A stretch of 64,000 bases of DNA from Elusimicrobia bacterium RIFCSPLOWO2_02_FULL_39_32 (GCA_001800135.1 MGUU01000018.1:4528-68527), one strand, 5' to 3'; positions 42,831 through 52,590 are shown, counted from the stretch's first letter. Numbers and translations: made by a program. The notes: a model not told the origin generated them from the sequence alone.

Positions 42831-43341
42831 TTTAGAACAGATTAAGAAGCTGTTGAAAGAGTTTATTTCTCAACATCATGAATCCATTGAGATTATTCTT
42901 TTGGGTGGGATAGCTTTGCATTATTATGGAATGAAAAATCGAAGCACCATGGATGTGGATGCAGAAGTAAAAGGCGATGTTCAGGCATTGATTGAATTTT
43001 TTAAAGATAAACGAATTCCAGCAGACATAGGTGAAGATGTCTCCCGATGGTCTTTAATTTCTATGCCTTTAGGTTACAGGGAAAGAGCGCTTGAATTCTA
43101 TCGCGATTCTCTTCTTGTGATAAAAGTGCTTCATCCATTAGATTTTGTTATCGCAAAGCTAAGAAGGTTTACTGAGGAAGATATTGAAGATGCTTTATTT
43201 GTGGTAAAAAAATATGGGATACTTCCTGATGAGATTGAACAGGCAAAACTTCAAGTTTTGAAACAATCACCCAAGGATTCATTGCTTTTTATTTTTGATA
43301 AAAACACGCGGTTTTTTATTCAGAAAATTCAAAAGATTTGA
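42817..43341 (+). CDS. DUF6036-like nucleotidyltransferase
   Basis: 174 residues from a TTG at 42817. IEIILLGGIALHYYGMKNRS (about 24-43), then MDVDAEV, is the GG...G...R-T-x-D-x-D arrangement of DUF6036/AbiEii-type nucleotidyltransferases; VLHPLDFVIAKLRRFTEEDIED is a typical second half. These enzymes act in toxin-antitoxin or phage-defence pairs. The TTG start within the upstream gene implies coupled translation. Confidence 0.7.
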   Translation: MSQVNLEQIKKLLKEFISQHHESIEIILLGGIALHYYGMKNRSTMDVDAEVKGDVQALIEFFKDKRIPADIGEDVSRWSLISMPLGYRERALEFYRDSLLVIKVLHPLDFVIAKLRRFTEEDIEDALFVVKKYGILPDEIEQAKLQVLKQSPKDSLLFIFDKNTRFFIQKIQKI

Positions 43342-43370
43342 AAGGGAGCGTTATATTGTAAAATAATGGG

Positions 43371-45449
43371 GTGAAACTAGCTAAGAAAAATTTAGAAGAG
43401 AGTCCTCATCTTGCGCCTTTTTCTTTTAAGTTAGCTGGGTTTCTCAAAGCGCTTCCTCTTTATTCTTTAGCCCTTACCCTTTTTTTAGTTCCTCTTTGTC
43501 CTGATGAAAAACTAAATCGAATTAAACTGATTGTGTTTGGGGTTGGTCTTATTATTTCTTGCGTGCTTTGGGCATTGAAGAAAATTTTTGAAGAAAATTT
43601 AACTATTTATAGAACCCCGCTAGATGTTCCTCTCCTCCTTTATTTTATTACAGCTCTTTTTTATTTTAAATCCTCTCAAAATCCATCTGTGGCTGCCAAT
43701 GAATTGCAAAGAATGTTTTTTTCCATCGGAGCTTTTTTTATAACTCTCCAAATCTGTTCAGAAAAAGAGTCTTTTCAAAAAATAAAGTTTTTGCTTTTAA
43801 GCTGGTTCGGGGGATTATTTTTAGTGGCGGTCTATGGAATTTTGCAAAGATCAGGAGGAATAGGTTCTTTAATGGTCCCGCAAACAGACAGGGTCTTTGC
43901 TACTTTTGGCAATCCAATTTTTTTTGCTGGGTTTCTGATTTTAACACTCCCTATTTTAAGTGCTTTTTTTTTACAAACCAAAACCATTTTTTTAAGGATC
44001 GTGCTTAGCATTATTTTTTTTCTTGGGGTTCTATCGCTTTTTTACACCAAAACCAGAGCGGCATTCTTAGCATTTTTTGTCTCCAATCTTCTTTTTTATT
44101 TTTTTTTGGAAAGGATGCAGGGTTGGCAATGGACAAGAAAAAGTTGGGGGTGGAAAAAAAGGATTCTAATATTTTTTCTTATCTTAGGAGCTTCTCACTT
44201 AATTTTAAATTCAGTTTCGTCTAATTACCAAACCATTTTTAGAAAAATAGAGAGCAGTGCGCGTTTATCCAGAGCTTTGGACGCGGAACAAACTCATACC
44301 CTTCTTTGGAAAGATGTGCTTAAAATGTGGCGGGCAAATAAATGGCTGGGAACAGGTTACGGCACCTTTCATGTAGAATTTTCCCGCTATGCTTCAGACG
44401 ATCTAAAAAGATTGTGGCCTCAACAGCAGAAGTTAATTAATGATGCGCATAATGAATATTTGCAGATTTTGGCGGAAACCGGGGTTATAGGGTTTACTGT
44501 TTTTTTATTTGTATTTATTATTTTTTATTGGAAAAGCTTTAAATTTTTAAGATCCAGCTTTGAAACAGCAAATCCAGATAAAGAAAGAGCTGTGCTTTAT
44601 TTAGGGTTTTTTATGGGAATTTCAGCGCTTTTAATTCAGAATTTTTTTTCTGTGGATATGAGATTTGTGATTTCTTCCTCTTATATTTTTTTGACTATGG
44701 GTTTAGCCTGCACATTTTTCTCTAAACCTTTTATTTTTTCTTGGGGGTTAGGAATAAAAAGGAAAATTTTTAAGTTTTTATGGACCAGCATGATACTTTT
44801 AGTCTCAGGCTTGGCTGGTTTTATTCCTAAATCACGCTCATTTTTTTTGTTTGGCATTTATGAATTTAGCCCTAGTGAACATGGGATTTGGTCCTGGGAA
44901 AAAACTCCGGCAAAGGGGCCAGGACTATTGCCTTTGCTTTTGCGCCCATATCTTTCTCAAAAAGAACTCTCCAAAACACCAGATTTTTTTGATCAAAAAA
45001 CTCTTAATTCAGTTCAGACCATTCAGGATTTAGAAAGTTTAATACGCGCGGCTCCAGAGGTCTGGCAATATTGGGAGAAGTTAGGCTATTTTTATGCCAA
45101 AGAGATTCAGAGAAAAGATCCTAGCGGCAAGAAATTGATTGATTCATTGATGGTCAATAAAGCGATTAGCGCTTATGTTAGAGCGTATGAGCTTAACCCA
45201 AAAGCTGAAGGCCCTCCTAACAATTTAGGAAATATCTATTTTACTATTCACCGTCGTCCAGAAGCGATAGAATGGTGGAAAAAAGCGATTGTGACCAATC
45301 CAGATAAAACTGATCCCCGCTTAAATTTAGGCATCGCTTATTATTATGAGGGGAAGATCAAAGAATCCGTAGAGCAGCTAGAAGAGGTTTTAAAAAGAGA
45401 GCCAAAAAATGAAAGAGCCATTGTTTTATTAAAACAGATGGTGGAGTAG
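43371..45449 (+). CDS. O-antigen ligase/polymerase family protein with TPR tail
   Basis: 692 residues from a GTG at 43371. About twelve membrane helices between residues 25 and 490. The Wzy_C/WaaL periplasmic loop is visible: GTGYGTFHVEFSRY (about 325) and NDAHNEYLQILAETGVIGF. The final about 100 residues are tetratricopeptide repeats (LNPKAEGPPNNLGNIYF, TNPDKTDPRLNLGIAYYYEG), common in such proteins of PVC and related phyla. Likely joins or polymerises surface polysaccharide or glycosylates pilin; substrate not clear. Confidence 0.8.
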   Translation: MKLAKKNLEESPHLAPFSFKLAGFLKALPLYSLALTLFLVPLCPDEKLNRIKLIVFGVGLIISCVLWALKKIFEENLTIYRTPLDVPLLLYFITALFYFKSSQNPSVAANELQRMFFSIGAFFITLQICSEKESFQKIKFLLLSWFGGLFLVAVYGILQRSGGIGSLMVPQTDRVFATFGNPIFFAGFLILTLPILSAFFLQTKTIFLRIVLSIIFFLGVLSLFYTKTRAAFLAFFVSNLLFYFFLERMQGWQWTRKSWGWKKRILIFFLILGASHLILNSVSSNYQTIFRKIESSARLSRALDAEQTHTLLWKDVLKMWRANKWLGTGYGTFHVEFSRYASDDLKRLWPQQQKLINDAHNEYLQILAETGVIGFTVFLFVFIIFYWKSFKFLRSSFETANPDKERAVLYLGFFMGISALLIQNFFSVDMRFVISSSYIFLTMGLACTFFSKPFIFSWGLGIKRKIFKFLWTSMILLVSGLAGFIPKSRSFFLFGIYEFSPSEHGIWSWEKTPAKGPGLLPLLLRPYLSQKELSKTPDFFDQKTLNSVQTIQDLESLIRAAPEVWQYWEKLGYFYAKEIQRKDPSGKKLIDSLMVNKAISAYVRAYELNPKAEGPPNNLGNIYFTIHRRPEAIEWWKKAIVTNPDKTDPRLNLGIAYYYEGKIKESVEQLEEVLKREPKNERAIVLLKQMVE

Positions 45450-45605
45450 TTTGAAAAGAATGAGAACCTTTGGCTAGGGAGCTTAAAAAAAAAGTTCTTG
45501 ACCATTAGGCTAAATTATAACTATGATATAGAAGAGAAGGATTCAATAACAATTAAACTCGAAATTTCTATTTTTTAGCTGAAATTTCGGTTAAAGCGGG
45601 GTAGG

Positions 45606-46673
45606 ATGCTTACTTTTGACGAGATTGCTGAACTTAAAGTTAAGATGCAGGCTATTATTTTTTCCATCCAGGATGGGGTTGTAATGACGGATTTTGAAGG
45701 CCATGTCTTAGTTTTAAACGATCATGCGAAAAAAATTTTAAATATAGAAAAAAATTATCCTTATGACAAAAAATTCATAGATTATATTGAAAATGAATGG
45801 GTCAAAAGCCAAATGGAAATGCTTTTAAAATCCCAGGAGGCTTTTAAGCGAGAAGAGCTGATCATCTATAGCGGAGCAAAAGAAAGCTATTATCAGATTA
45901 CAAAAAATCTTGTAACCACAGCACAAGGGGTAGTTTTAGGACAAGTTGTTGTTTTAAGAGACATAACTCCGGAAAAAGAGTTTGAAAAATTAAAAGATGA
46001 TTTTGTCCACTCCATCACGCATGACCTTAAAAGTCCTATCACTTCCATACAAGGATTTATAAAGCTTTTTTTGGAGGATGAACTAGGCGTTTTAACACAA
46101 GAACAAAAACGGTATTTAGAGATCATGGCTCATTCCACTAATGATCTTTTAAAAATGATTAATGATATTTTGGACATGGCTAAATTAGAAGCTGGCAAAA
46201 TGCCTATTGCCAAAAGTCATTGGGACGCGGTAAAAGCAGTCTCTAAACTTGTGGAAAACCTTCAGCCTGTGGCGCAACATTGTAAGGTAAAACTTTTTTT
46301 AACCCTTGTTTCTAGTCCAGGAAAAAAATTGGAAAAACTCGCTTTGTTTGTAGATGGGGCTTTAATTGAAAGAGTGATTCAAAACCTTTTGGATAATGCT
46401 TTAAAATTTACCCCTGGCGGAGGGGAAATAGAGATAAAGGTTGAAGATTTCCCTGAAAAAGCGCAAATTTCAGTAAGGGACACGGGCCGCGGCATTCCAG
46501 AAGAGGCTTTAGAAAAGATCTTCCAAAAATTTCATCAGGGTTCCGGATCTAAAAGCGGCAGTGGTTTAGGATTAACCATTGCAAAACATATTATAGAAGC
46601 CCATTCTGGCCAACTCACTGTAAATTCGCAAGTTAATAAAGGATCTTTATTTCAATTTTCACTCCTCAAATAA
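45606..46673 (+). CDS. Soluble PAS sensor histidine kinase, orphan
   Basis: 355 residues with no membrane helix. A PAS domain (about 12-125, FSIQDGVVMTDFEGHVLVLN) leads to a HisKA box HSITHDLKSPITS with phospho-His139, then ATP-binding boxes: N box QNLLDNALKFTP, G1 DTGRGIP, F box KIFQKFHQG and G2 GSGLGLTIAKHI. No response regulator lies next to it. The predicted ligand signal is cytosolic. The gene sits between the ligase and pcrA. Confidence 0.88.
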   Translation: MLTFDEIAELKVKMQAIIFSIQDGVVMTDFEGHVLVLNDHAKKILNIEKNYPYDKKFIDYIENEWVKSQMEMLLKSQEAFKREELIIYSGAKESYYQITKNLVTTAQGVVLGQVVVLRDITPEKEFEKLKDDFVHSITHDLKSPITSIQGFIKLFLEDELGVLTQEQKRYLEIMAHSTNDLLKMINDILDMAKLEAGKMPIAKSHWDAVKAVSKLVENLQPVAQHCKVKLFLTLVSSPGKKLEKLALFVDGALIERVIQNLLDNALKFTPGGGEIEIKVEDFPEKAQISVRDTGRGIPEEALEKIFQKFHQGSGSKSGSGLGLTIAKHIIEAHSGQLTVNSQVNKGSLFQFSLLK

Positions 46674-46692
46674 TTTTTTTAACCTTCTAAAA

Positions 46693-48885
46693 ATGGATTC
46701 CTCGCTAACCCAGCCTTTGATTCAAACCAAACTCGACCTTTCTCTTTTAAACGAATCACAAAGAGATGCGGTTACTTATGGACAGGGACCTTTATTGATT
46801 TTTGCAGGAGCTGGCTCAGGAAAGACCAGAGTCATTACCTATAGAATTGCCTATTTATTGGAATCCGGAGTTCGCCCATGGAATATTTTAGCAGTCACTT
46901 TTACCAACAAGGCTGCGGCGGAAATGAGGTCTAGGGTATTTCAATTAACCGGGACTTCTGGCGCTTCCGTATGGATTTCCACTTACCACTCTTTTTGCGC
47001 GCAATTTTTAAGAAAGGAAGGTCCTTTATTTGGCTTGGATAAAAATTTTTCAATTTATGATGAAGATGATCAAAAAAAAGTAATCAAAGAATGTTTAAAA
47101 GAGCTTAAAATGGATGAGAAAAAAATGAATCCAGGGATGCTGGTAAATAAAATTTCAAGAGAAAAAGACCGTTTAATGGATGCGGAATCTTTTGCGATTT
47201 CCGCGGCGCTATCTAAAGATCCCAATAAGGAGTTATTTAGTTCCATTTATTCATTGTATCAGAACAAGTTAGATAAAGCCCTGGCTTTTGATTTTGGAGA
47301 TCTTATTCTTAAAACTGTGGAACTTTTGCAAAATTACCCGCAGTTAAAAGAAAAAATTCAGGAACGTTTTATTTATCTTATGGTAGATGAATATCAAGAT
47401 ACCAATCATGCTCAAGCTGTGCTGACTAAGACAATTGCCGCTAAACACAAAAATATTTGCGTGGTAGGGGACGATGACCAGGCGATCTATTCTTGGAGGG
47501 GAGCAGAGGTAAAAAATATTCTTGAATTTGAAAAAGATTATGGAGAGGTAAAAATTATTAAATTAGAGCGGAATTATCGCAGTGCCCAGCCCATCTTGGA
47601 CGCTGCATGGAATTTGGTTCAAAATAACGAGATGCGCAGAGAAAAAAAATTATGGACCAGCCGCGCTTCTAGTTTTCCAGTTAATGTGGAATACGCTCAA
47701 AATGAATTATCTGAAGCGGAATGGGTGGTTTTAAAGGTCAAGGAGCTCAAAAGTAAAAACGAATTTTTCTATTCAAATTTTGCTGTGTTTTACCGCACCA
47801 ACGCTCAATCCAGAGTTTTAGAAGATGCTTTTAGAAATGAGGATGTTCCTTACCGCTTGGTGGGGAATGTGCGTTTTTATGAAAGAGCGGAAGTAAAAGA
47901 TCTTTTGGCTTACTTAAGAGTGATTGTCAATCCTAAGGACGATGTTAGCTTCAAACGCATACTCAATACTCCGCCGCGAGGCATTGGAAAAATGACTTTG
48001 GAAATCATTGAAGCCCATGCAAATTCTAAGGCGATTTCTTTGTTTGAAACCTGTTCCCAACAGGAATTTTTTGATCATTTTTCCCCTAGGCTTAAAGAAA
48101 ACATATCGCAGTTTTTAAAATTATTGAATGGCTCAAGAGCGGACTGCCAGAACCTTACTGTTTCTAAAATTTTGAAGAAAATATTAGCGGAAACAAAAAT
48201 ACTTAAAAATTTGGAAGAAGAAGCGGAAAATGATTTTGAATCCGCGGCGCGATTAGATAACGTGCAGGAATTGATGAATGCAGTAGAAGAATTTGAGGAA
48301 AAATCTGAAAGTAAAGACGTAGCCAGTTACCTAGAAACTGTTTCTTTAATTACAGATTTAGATTTAGGGGAAACTAAAAAAGACAGCGTTACTTTAATGA
48401 CCGTGCATATTGCCAAGGGGCTTGAGTTCCCAGTGGTTTTTCTTACAGGGTTAGAGGAAGGTCTTTTCCCTTTAGGAGACCTTCAGTTTAGTCAAGAGGA
48501 TTTGGAAGAAGAAAGACGTCTTGCTTATGTGGGCATGACCAGGGCTAAAGACCATCTTTTTTTAACAACTGCCGCTAGCCGTAAACTTTTTGGTCAAACG
48601 CGCTGGAATTTGCCTTCTAGATTTATAGAGGAAGCAGGTTTAGTTTCTAAACAATCTTTTAGCACACCCTGCGCAGATGTCTATAATCGCATGGATTCCA
48701 ACTGGAAAAAGGATTCTTCTGAATTAAGATTTCAAAAAGGAGATCGGGTTCTTCACTCTGAATTTGGACATGGGGTGATTCTTAATAGAAGCGGTTCTGG
48801 GGAAGATTTAAAGGTGGTGGTTCAGTTTGACTCTGGACAATGGAAGAAACTTTTAGTGAAATATGCTTGTTTAACCCGAAGCTAA
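46693..48885 (+). CDS. pcrA: ATP-dependent DNA helicase UvrD/PcrA
   Basis: 730 residues, usual length. Superfamily 1 helicase: LNESQRDAVTY, Walker A AGAGSGKT (38-45), VDEYQDTNHAQ (motif II), VGDDDQAIYSWRGAE (III), YRSAQPIL, VTLMTVHIAKGLEFPVVF (V) and YVGMTRAKDHLFLTTA (VI). The C-terminus has the Tudor-like RNA polymerase-binding part, GDRVLHSEFGHGVI. Acts in excision repair and removal of RecA or RNA polymerase. Confidence 0.95.
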   Translation: MDSSLTQPLIQTKLDLSLLNESQRDAVTYGQGPLLIFAGAGSGKTRVITYRIAYLLESGVRPWNILAVTFTNKAAAEMRSRVFQLTGTSGASVWISTYHSFCAQFLRKEGPLFGLDKNFSIYDEDDQKKVIKECLKELKMDEKKMNPGMLVNKISREKDRLMDAESFAISAALSKDPNKELFSSIYSLYQNKLDKALAFDFGDLILKTVELLQNYPQLKEKIQERFIYLMVDEYQDTNHAQAVLTKTIAAKHKNICVVGDDDQAIYSWRGAEVKNILEFEKDYGEVKIIKLERNYRSAQPILDAAWNLVQNNEMRREKKLWTSRASSFPVNVEYAQNELSEAEWVVLKVKELKSKNEFFYSNFAVFYRTNAQSRVLEDAFRNEDVPYRLVGNVRFYERAEVKDLLAYLRVIVNPKDDVSFKRILNTPPRGIGKMTLEIIEAHANSKAISLFETCSQQEFFDHFSPRLKENISQFLKLLNGSRADCQNLTVSKILKKILAETKILKNLEEEAENDFESAARLDNVQELMNAVEEFEEKSESKDVASYLETVSLITDLDLGETKKDSVTLMTVHIAKGLEFPVVFLTGLEEGLFPLGDLQFSQEDLEEERRLAYVGMTRAKDHLFLTTAASRKLFGQTRWNLPSRFIEEAGLVSKQSFSTPCADVYNRMDSNWKKDSSELRFQKGDRVLHSEFGHGVILNRSGSGEDLKVVVQFDSGQWKKLLVKYACLTRS

Positions 48886-48936
48886 AAAAAAGTTTTTGTT
48901 GGATTATAGAGGACTATAAGGAAAAGGGAAAATAAA

Positions 48937-49224
48937 TTGGCTATTAGCATGAAAGATGTTGAAAAAGTAGCGCGTTTAGCTCGGTTGGCTCTTACAGAAG
49001 AGGAAAAAGAGAATTTTAGAGCGCAACTGAGCCATATTTTGGATTATATGGAGAAATTGCAAAAGGTGGATACCAGCTCTTTAGAAGCTACGGCGCATCC
49101 TTTTATAACAAAAACAGGCTGGAGGGAGGATCAGGTTTTTCCTTGGGGAGAAACTGAAAAGATTTTGAAAAATTCTCCGGAAAAAGAGGAAACATTTTTT
49201 AAAGTTAAAAGGGTCTTGGAGTAA
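48937..49224 (+). CDS. gatC: Asp/Glu-tRNA amidotransferase subunit C
   Basis: 95 residues from a TTG at 48937 with AAAAGGG upstream (ATG at 48949 is the alternative). KDVEKVARLARLALTEEEKE and LSHILDYMEKLQKVDTS are the GatC pattern. It stabilises GatA. With gatA ten bases downstream it belongs to the GatCAB enzyme that amidates mischarged Glu-tRNA-Gln or Asp-tRNA-Asn; gatB lies outside the window. Confidence 0.93.
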   Translation: MAISMKDVEKVARLARLALTEEEKENFRAQLSHILDYMEKLQKVDTSSLEATAHPFITKTGWREDQVFPWGETEKILKNSPEKEETFFKVKRVLE

Positions 49225-49234
49225 GGATAAATTC

Positions 49235-50701
49235 ATGGAACTCAATTTTTTTTCAGCGTCAGAGATTGTTAAAAAGATAAAGGAAAAAAAAGTTTCTTGC
49301 GTAGAAGTGACGCGCGCTTTTTTAGAGAGATCTAAGAAATTAAATCCTTTAATTCACTCTTTTCTTTTTTTGAATGAGGAAAAAGCTCTAGAGCAGGCTG
49401 GAAATCTGGATAAAAAAATAGCAAAAAATGGTTCTTTGGGAAAATTGGCAGGGGTCCCGATTGCGATTAAAGATAATATTTGCGTTCAAGACCTTCAGCT
49501 AACCTGTTCTTCTAAAATTTTACAGAACTTTGTCTCCCCTTACGATGCTACAGTCATAAAGAGATTACTAAAGGAAGATGCGATCCTACTAGGTAAAACC
49601 AATCTGGATGAATTCGCCATGGGTTCTTCTACGGAGAATTCCGCTTTTATGACTACTAAAAATCCATGGGATCTCAATAGAGTTCCTGGAGGTTCTAGCG
49701 GTGGATCTGCAAGCGCGGTATCCAGCCGCATGGCGCCGATCGCTTTAGGGTCAGATACCGGCGGTTCTATCCGCCAGCCAGCAAGTTTTTGCGGCGTGCT
49801 TGGTTTAAAACCAACTTATGGTCGAGTTCCCAGGTTTGGATTAGTTGCTTTTGCTTCTTCCTTAGACCAAATCGGTCCATTTGCTGTTACGGCTGAAGAT
49901 TGCGCTTTGCTTTTGGAAGTTATATCTGGTTATGACAGTTTAGATTCTACATGCTCAGAAATCGCAGTACCAGAGTATGTGAATCAAATTAAACAACCCT
50001 TAAGCCATTTGAGGATTGGAATTCCAAAAGAATATTTTGTAGATGGGTTGGATCAAGAAGTAAGGGAAAAAGTTATTCAAGCTGTGAAAGTTTTTGAAAG
50101 CATGGGGATAAAAGTAGAAGAGGTTTCTTTGCCTCACACAGAATATGCCGTAAGCGTTTATTATATTTTAGCTCCCTCTGAAGCGAGCGCAAATCTTGCG
50201 CGCTATGATGGAGTTCGGTACGGCCATCGCTCAAAAAGCGCGCATTCTCTTTTAGAGATGTATGAAAAATCAAGGGATGAAGGTTTTGGCCCAGAGGTAA
50301 AAAGGAGGATCATGCTTGGGACTTACGCGCTTTCTTCTGGTTACTATGATGCTTATTATGCAAAAGCTCAAAAGGTGAGGACATTAATTCGTCAGGATTT
50401 TGAAAAAGTTTTTGAAAAAGTAGATGCGCTTGTTACCCCTACCTCGCCTACCCCGCCGTTTTGTTTTGGAGAGAAAATCTCTGATCCTTTGCAAATGTAT
50501 TTGTCTGATATTTTTACGATCTCTTGCAATTTAGCCGGGCTTCCGGGGATTTCGATCCCATGCGGTTTTTCTAATAAGGGGCTTCCCATTGGGCTGCAAA
50601 TTTTAGGAAAACCCTATGATGAAACCACTCTTTTACAAATGACATACCAGTATCAAATGAGCACTAGCTGGCATAAAGAGATTCCTGATTTAGCAGAATA
50701 A
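49235..50701 (+). CDS. gatA: Asp/Glu-tRNA amidotransferase subunit A
   Basis: 488 residues, typical. Amidase-signature enzyme that frees ammonia from glutamine: Lys79 in GVPIAIKDNI, the cis-Ser in VPGGSSGGSA (Ser154) and the nucleophile Ser178 in GSDTGGSIRQPA. Ends in the conserved GIPIGLQILG region. In an operon with gatC. Confidence 0.96.
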   Translation: MELNFFSASEIVKKIKEKKVSCVEVTRAFLERSKKLNPLIHSFLFLNEEKALEQAGNLDKKIAKNGSLGKLAGVPIAIKDNICVQDLQLTCSSKILQNFVSPYDATVIKRLLKEDAILLGKTNLDEFAMGSSTENSAFMTTKNPWDLNRVPGGSSGGSASAVSSRMAPIALGSDTGGSIRQPASFCGVLGLKPTYGRVPRFGLVAFASSLDQIGPFAVTAEDCALLLEVISGYDSLDSTCSEIAVPEYVNQIKQPLSHLRIGIPKEYFVDGLDQEVREKVIQAVKVFESMGIKVEEVSLPHTEYAVSVYYILAPSEASANLARYDGVRYGHRSKSAHSLLEMYEKSRDEGFGPEVKRRIMLGTYALSSGYYDAYYAKAQKVRTLIRQDFEKVFEKVDALVTPTSPTPPFCFGEKISDPLQMYLSDIFTISCNLAGLPGISIPCGFSNKGLPIGLQILGKPYDETTLLQMTYQYQMSTSWHKEIPDLAE

Positions 50702-50715
50702 GCGAGGAATTCTTA

Positions 50716-51918
50716 ATGCGTTGGTTCTCTACGCTTTCACAAAACCAAAACACGGAAAATAACCTGCGTGAATCTTTAGATCAAATTAAAAGTGCTTGGG
50801 GAAATGAACCAATAGACTTATTAACTCTTTTTGTTTCTCCGAGTTTTGAGAAAGATTACAAAAAAATTCAAATTTTTATTTTAGAACATTTAAACCCGCG
50901 TGTTCTTATTGGCTGTTCAGCAGCCGGCATTATTGGCGGCGGGAATGAGATTGAAACCAAGCCTGCCATTAGTATTTCAGTGGCGCGCATGAGCGATGTT
51001 TCTTTGCGGGCTTTTAGGATAGAGGATGAAGACCTTCCTGACCTAGATTCCAGCCCAAAAAGTTGGGAAAAATGTGTGGGAGTAGAACGTTCGGTTGAAC
51101 CTCATTTTTTGATCTTGGCTGATCCTTTTTCTATTCGGATAGAAAATCTTGTTTCAGGTTTAGATTACGCCTACCCTCATTCTGTTAAAGTGGGAGGGTT
51201 GGCAAGCGGAGCCCAAGCTCCGGGTAAAAATGGGCTTTTTTTAGATCAACAACTTTATAGAGATGGAGCAGTAGGTATCGCATTTTCCGGCAACATTGAG
51301 CTGGATACTCTTGTGGCTCAGGGCTGCAGGCCCATAGGCAAACCATTTCAAATTACAGCTTGCGAAAAAAATTTACTTTTAGGAATAGATGGAAAGACGC
51401 CTTTAGAAGCTCTGGAAGAAATTTTTAATACTTTAAATCCAAGAGATCAGGATCTGATCCAACATTCCTTATTTTTAGGCATTGCCGCCACAAGCACGGT
51501 TAAGACAAATTTAGGGCCAGGCGATTTTTTAATTCGCAATATTCTTGCAGCTGACTCGAAACATGGATCCTTAGCGATTGGCAATCTTTTAAGAATAGGG
51601 CAGACAGTTCAATTCCATTTAAGGGATGCGCAAACTTCCCATGAAGATTTAGAAGAGGTTCTATCTAAATATTCCAGCCGCAAAGGTCCTTTTTCTGAAG
51701 AAAGAGTTTCATCCATGGGAGCGCTTCTTTTTTCGTGCGTGGGACGAGGATCCCATCTTTATAAAGCGCCTAACCACGACACCAACCTTTTTCACAAAAT
51801 TATTGGGCACCTTCCTTTAGCAGGATTTTTTTGTAACGGGGAAATTGGGCCTGTAGCCGGCACTACCTACATCCATGGCTATACCAGTTGTTTCGGACTT
51901 TTTAGCTCCAAAAAATAA
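50716..51918 (+). CDS. FIST-domain sensory protein
   Basis: 400 residues. FIST N-terminal domain with LIGCSAAGIIGGGNEIE (about 74-90), ISVARM and GGLASGA, and FIST C-terminal part with LGIDGKTPLEALEE and a final GFFCNGEIGP. FIST domains are thought to bind small ligands such as amino acids and often feed signal-transduction proteins. Here it stands alone after gatA, 14 bases after its stop. The ligand is unknown. Confidence 0.85.
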   Translation: MRWFSTLSQNQNTENNLRESLDQIKSAWGNEPIDLLTLFVSPSFEKDYKKIQIFILEHLNPRVLIGCSAAGIIGGGNEIETKPAISISVARMSDVSLRAFRIEDEDLPDLDSSPKSWEKCVGVERSVEPHFLILADPFSIRIENLVSGLDYAYPHSVKVGGLASGAQAPGKNGLFLDQQLYRDGAVGIAFSGNIELDTLVAQGCRPIGKPFQITACEKNLLLGIDGKTPLEALEEIFNTLNPRDQDLIQHSLFLGIAATSTVKTNLGPGDFLIRNILAADSKHGSLAIGNLLRIGQTVQFHLRDAQTSHEDLEEVLSKYSSRKGPFSEERVSSMGALLFSCVGRGSHLYKAPNHDTNLFHKIIGHLPLAGFFCNGEIGPVAGTTYIHGYTSCFGLFSSKK

Positions 51919-51919
51919 T

Positions 51920-52384
51920 CTATTTTGATCGGCTATATTTTCCCATCAGGCTGCTTTCAGCCAGAACATGACCCTTCATAGCTTTTAATAAATCTTCTTT
52001 TGTAGCTTCGGATTGAAGCGCTAGTATTTGATCTAGGGCATAGAGTTTAAAATAGTAACGATGGATTCCGCTTGGAGGGCAGGGACCGCCATAGCCAATC
52101 CTTTTAAAATCAGTTATTCCCTGTTTTGTTCCATCTTTTAGTTCTTTTTCCTTTGGAAAATCCTCTTTTAAAGCCCGGGTTGCTGAAGGAATATTATAGA
52201 TCACCCAATGCACCCAGGTTCCCATAGGCGCATCTGGATCATCGCTGATTAAAGCAAAACTTTTAGTCCCTTTTGGCGGTTCATTCCAAGTTATCGGCGG
52301 GGAAATATCTTCTTCGTCACAGGTATATTTAGAAGGAATCATTGAACCTTCATTAAAAGCAGAGGATTTTATTTCTAAAGTCAT
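51920..52384 (-). CDS. YbhB/YbcL (PEBP-family) protein
   Basis: 154 residues from the ATG at 52384, which has AAAGGAGAT six bases upstream; a longer frame to 52471 is not supported. PEBP fold: KSSAFNEGSMIPSKYTCDEE, then SFALISDDPDAPMGTWVHWV with the ligand-binding DPD and HW residues, and GPCPPSGIHRYYFKLYALD. Bacterial members bind anionic small molecules; function is not settled. No signal peptide. Confidence 0.93.
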   Translation of the reverse strand: MTLEIKSSAFNEGSMIPSKYTCDEEDISPPITWNEPPKGTKSFALISDDPDAPMGTWVHWVIYNIPSATRALKEDFPKEKELKDGTKQGITDFKRIGYGGPCPPSGIHRYYFKLYALDQILALQSEATKEDLLKAMKGHVLAESSLMGKYSRSK

Positions 52385-52515
52385 TTTTTTATCTCCTTTA
52401 TTCTTAAATGCCTGTAAGATGGAACAAAAATAAATGGTCTCCAGAAAAGTTGAGACCATTTTTTTTATCATAATGGGTATAAATTATTTGGTAAAATAGC
52501 TATTATTTTTTTAAG

Positions 52516-52590
52516 GCCGGGGTAGCTCAGTCCGGTTAGAGCAATCGCTTCATAAGCGAGAGGTCGAGAGTTCAACTCTCTCCCCCGGCA
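52516..52590 (+). tRNA. tRNA with CAU anticodon (Met elongator or Ile2)
   Basis: A cloverleaf with acceptor stem GCCGGGG/CCCCGGC, D-arm AGCTCAGTCCGGTTAGAGC, anticodon loop TTCATAA and T-arm with GAGAGTTCAACTCTC. CCA is not encoded. The fully paired first base pair argues against initiator tRNA. It could be elongator Met or the tRNA-Ile that TilS (25937) modifies to read AUA. Confidence 0.92.
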
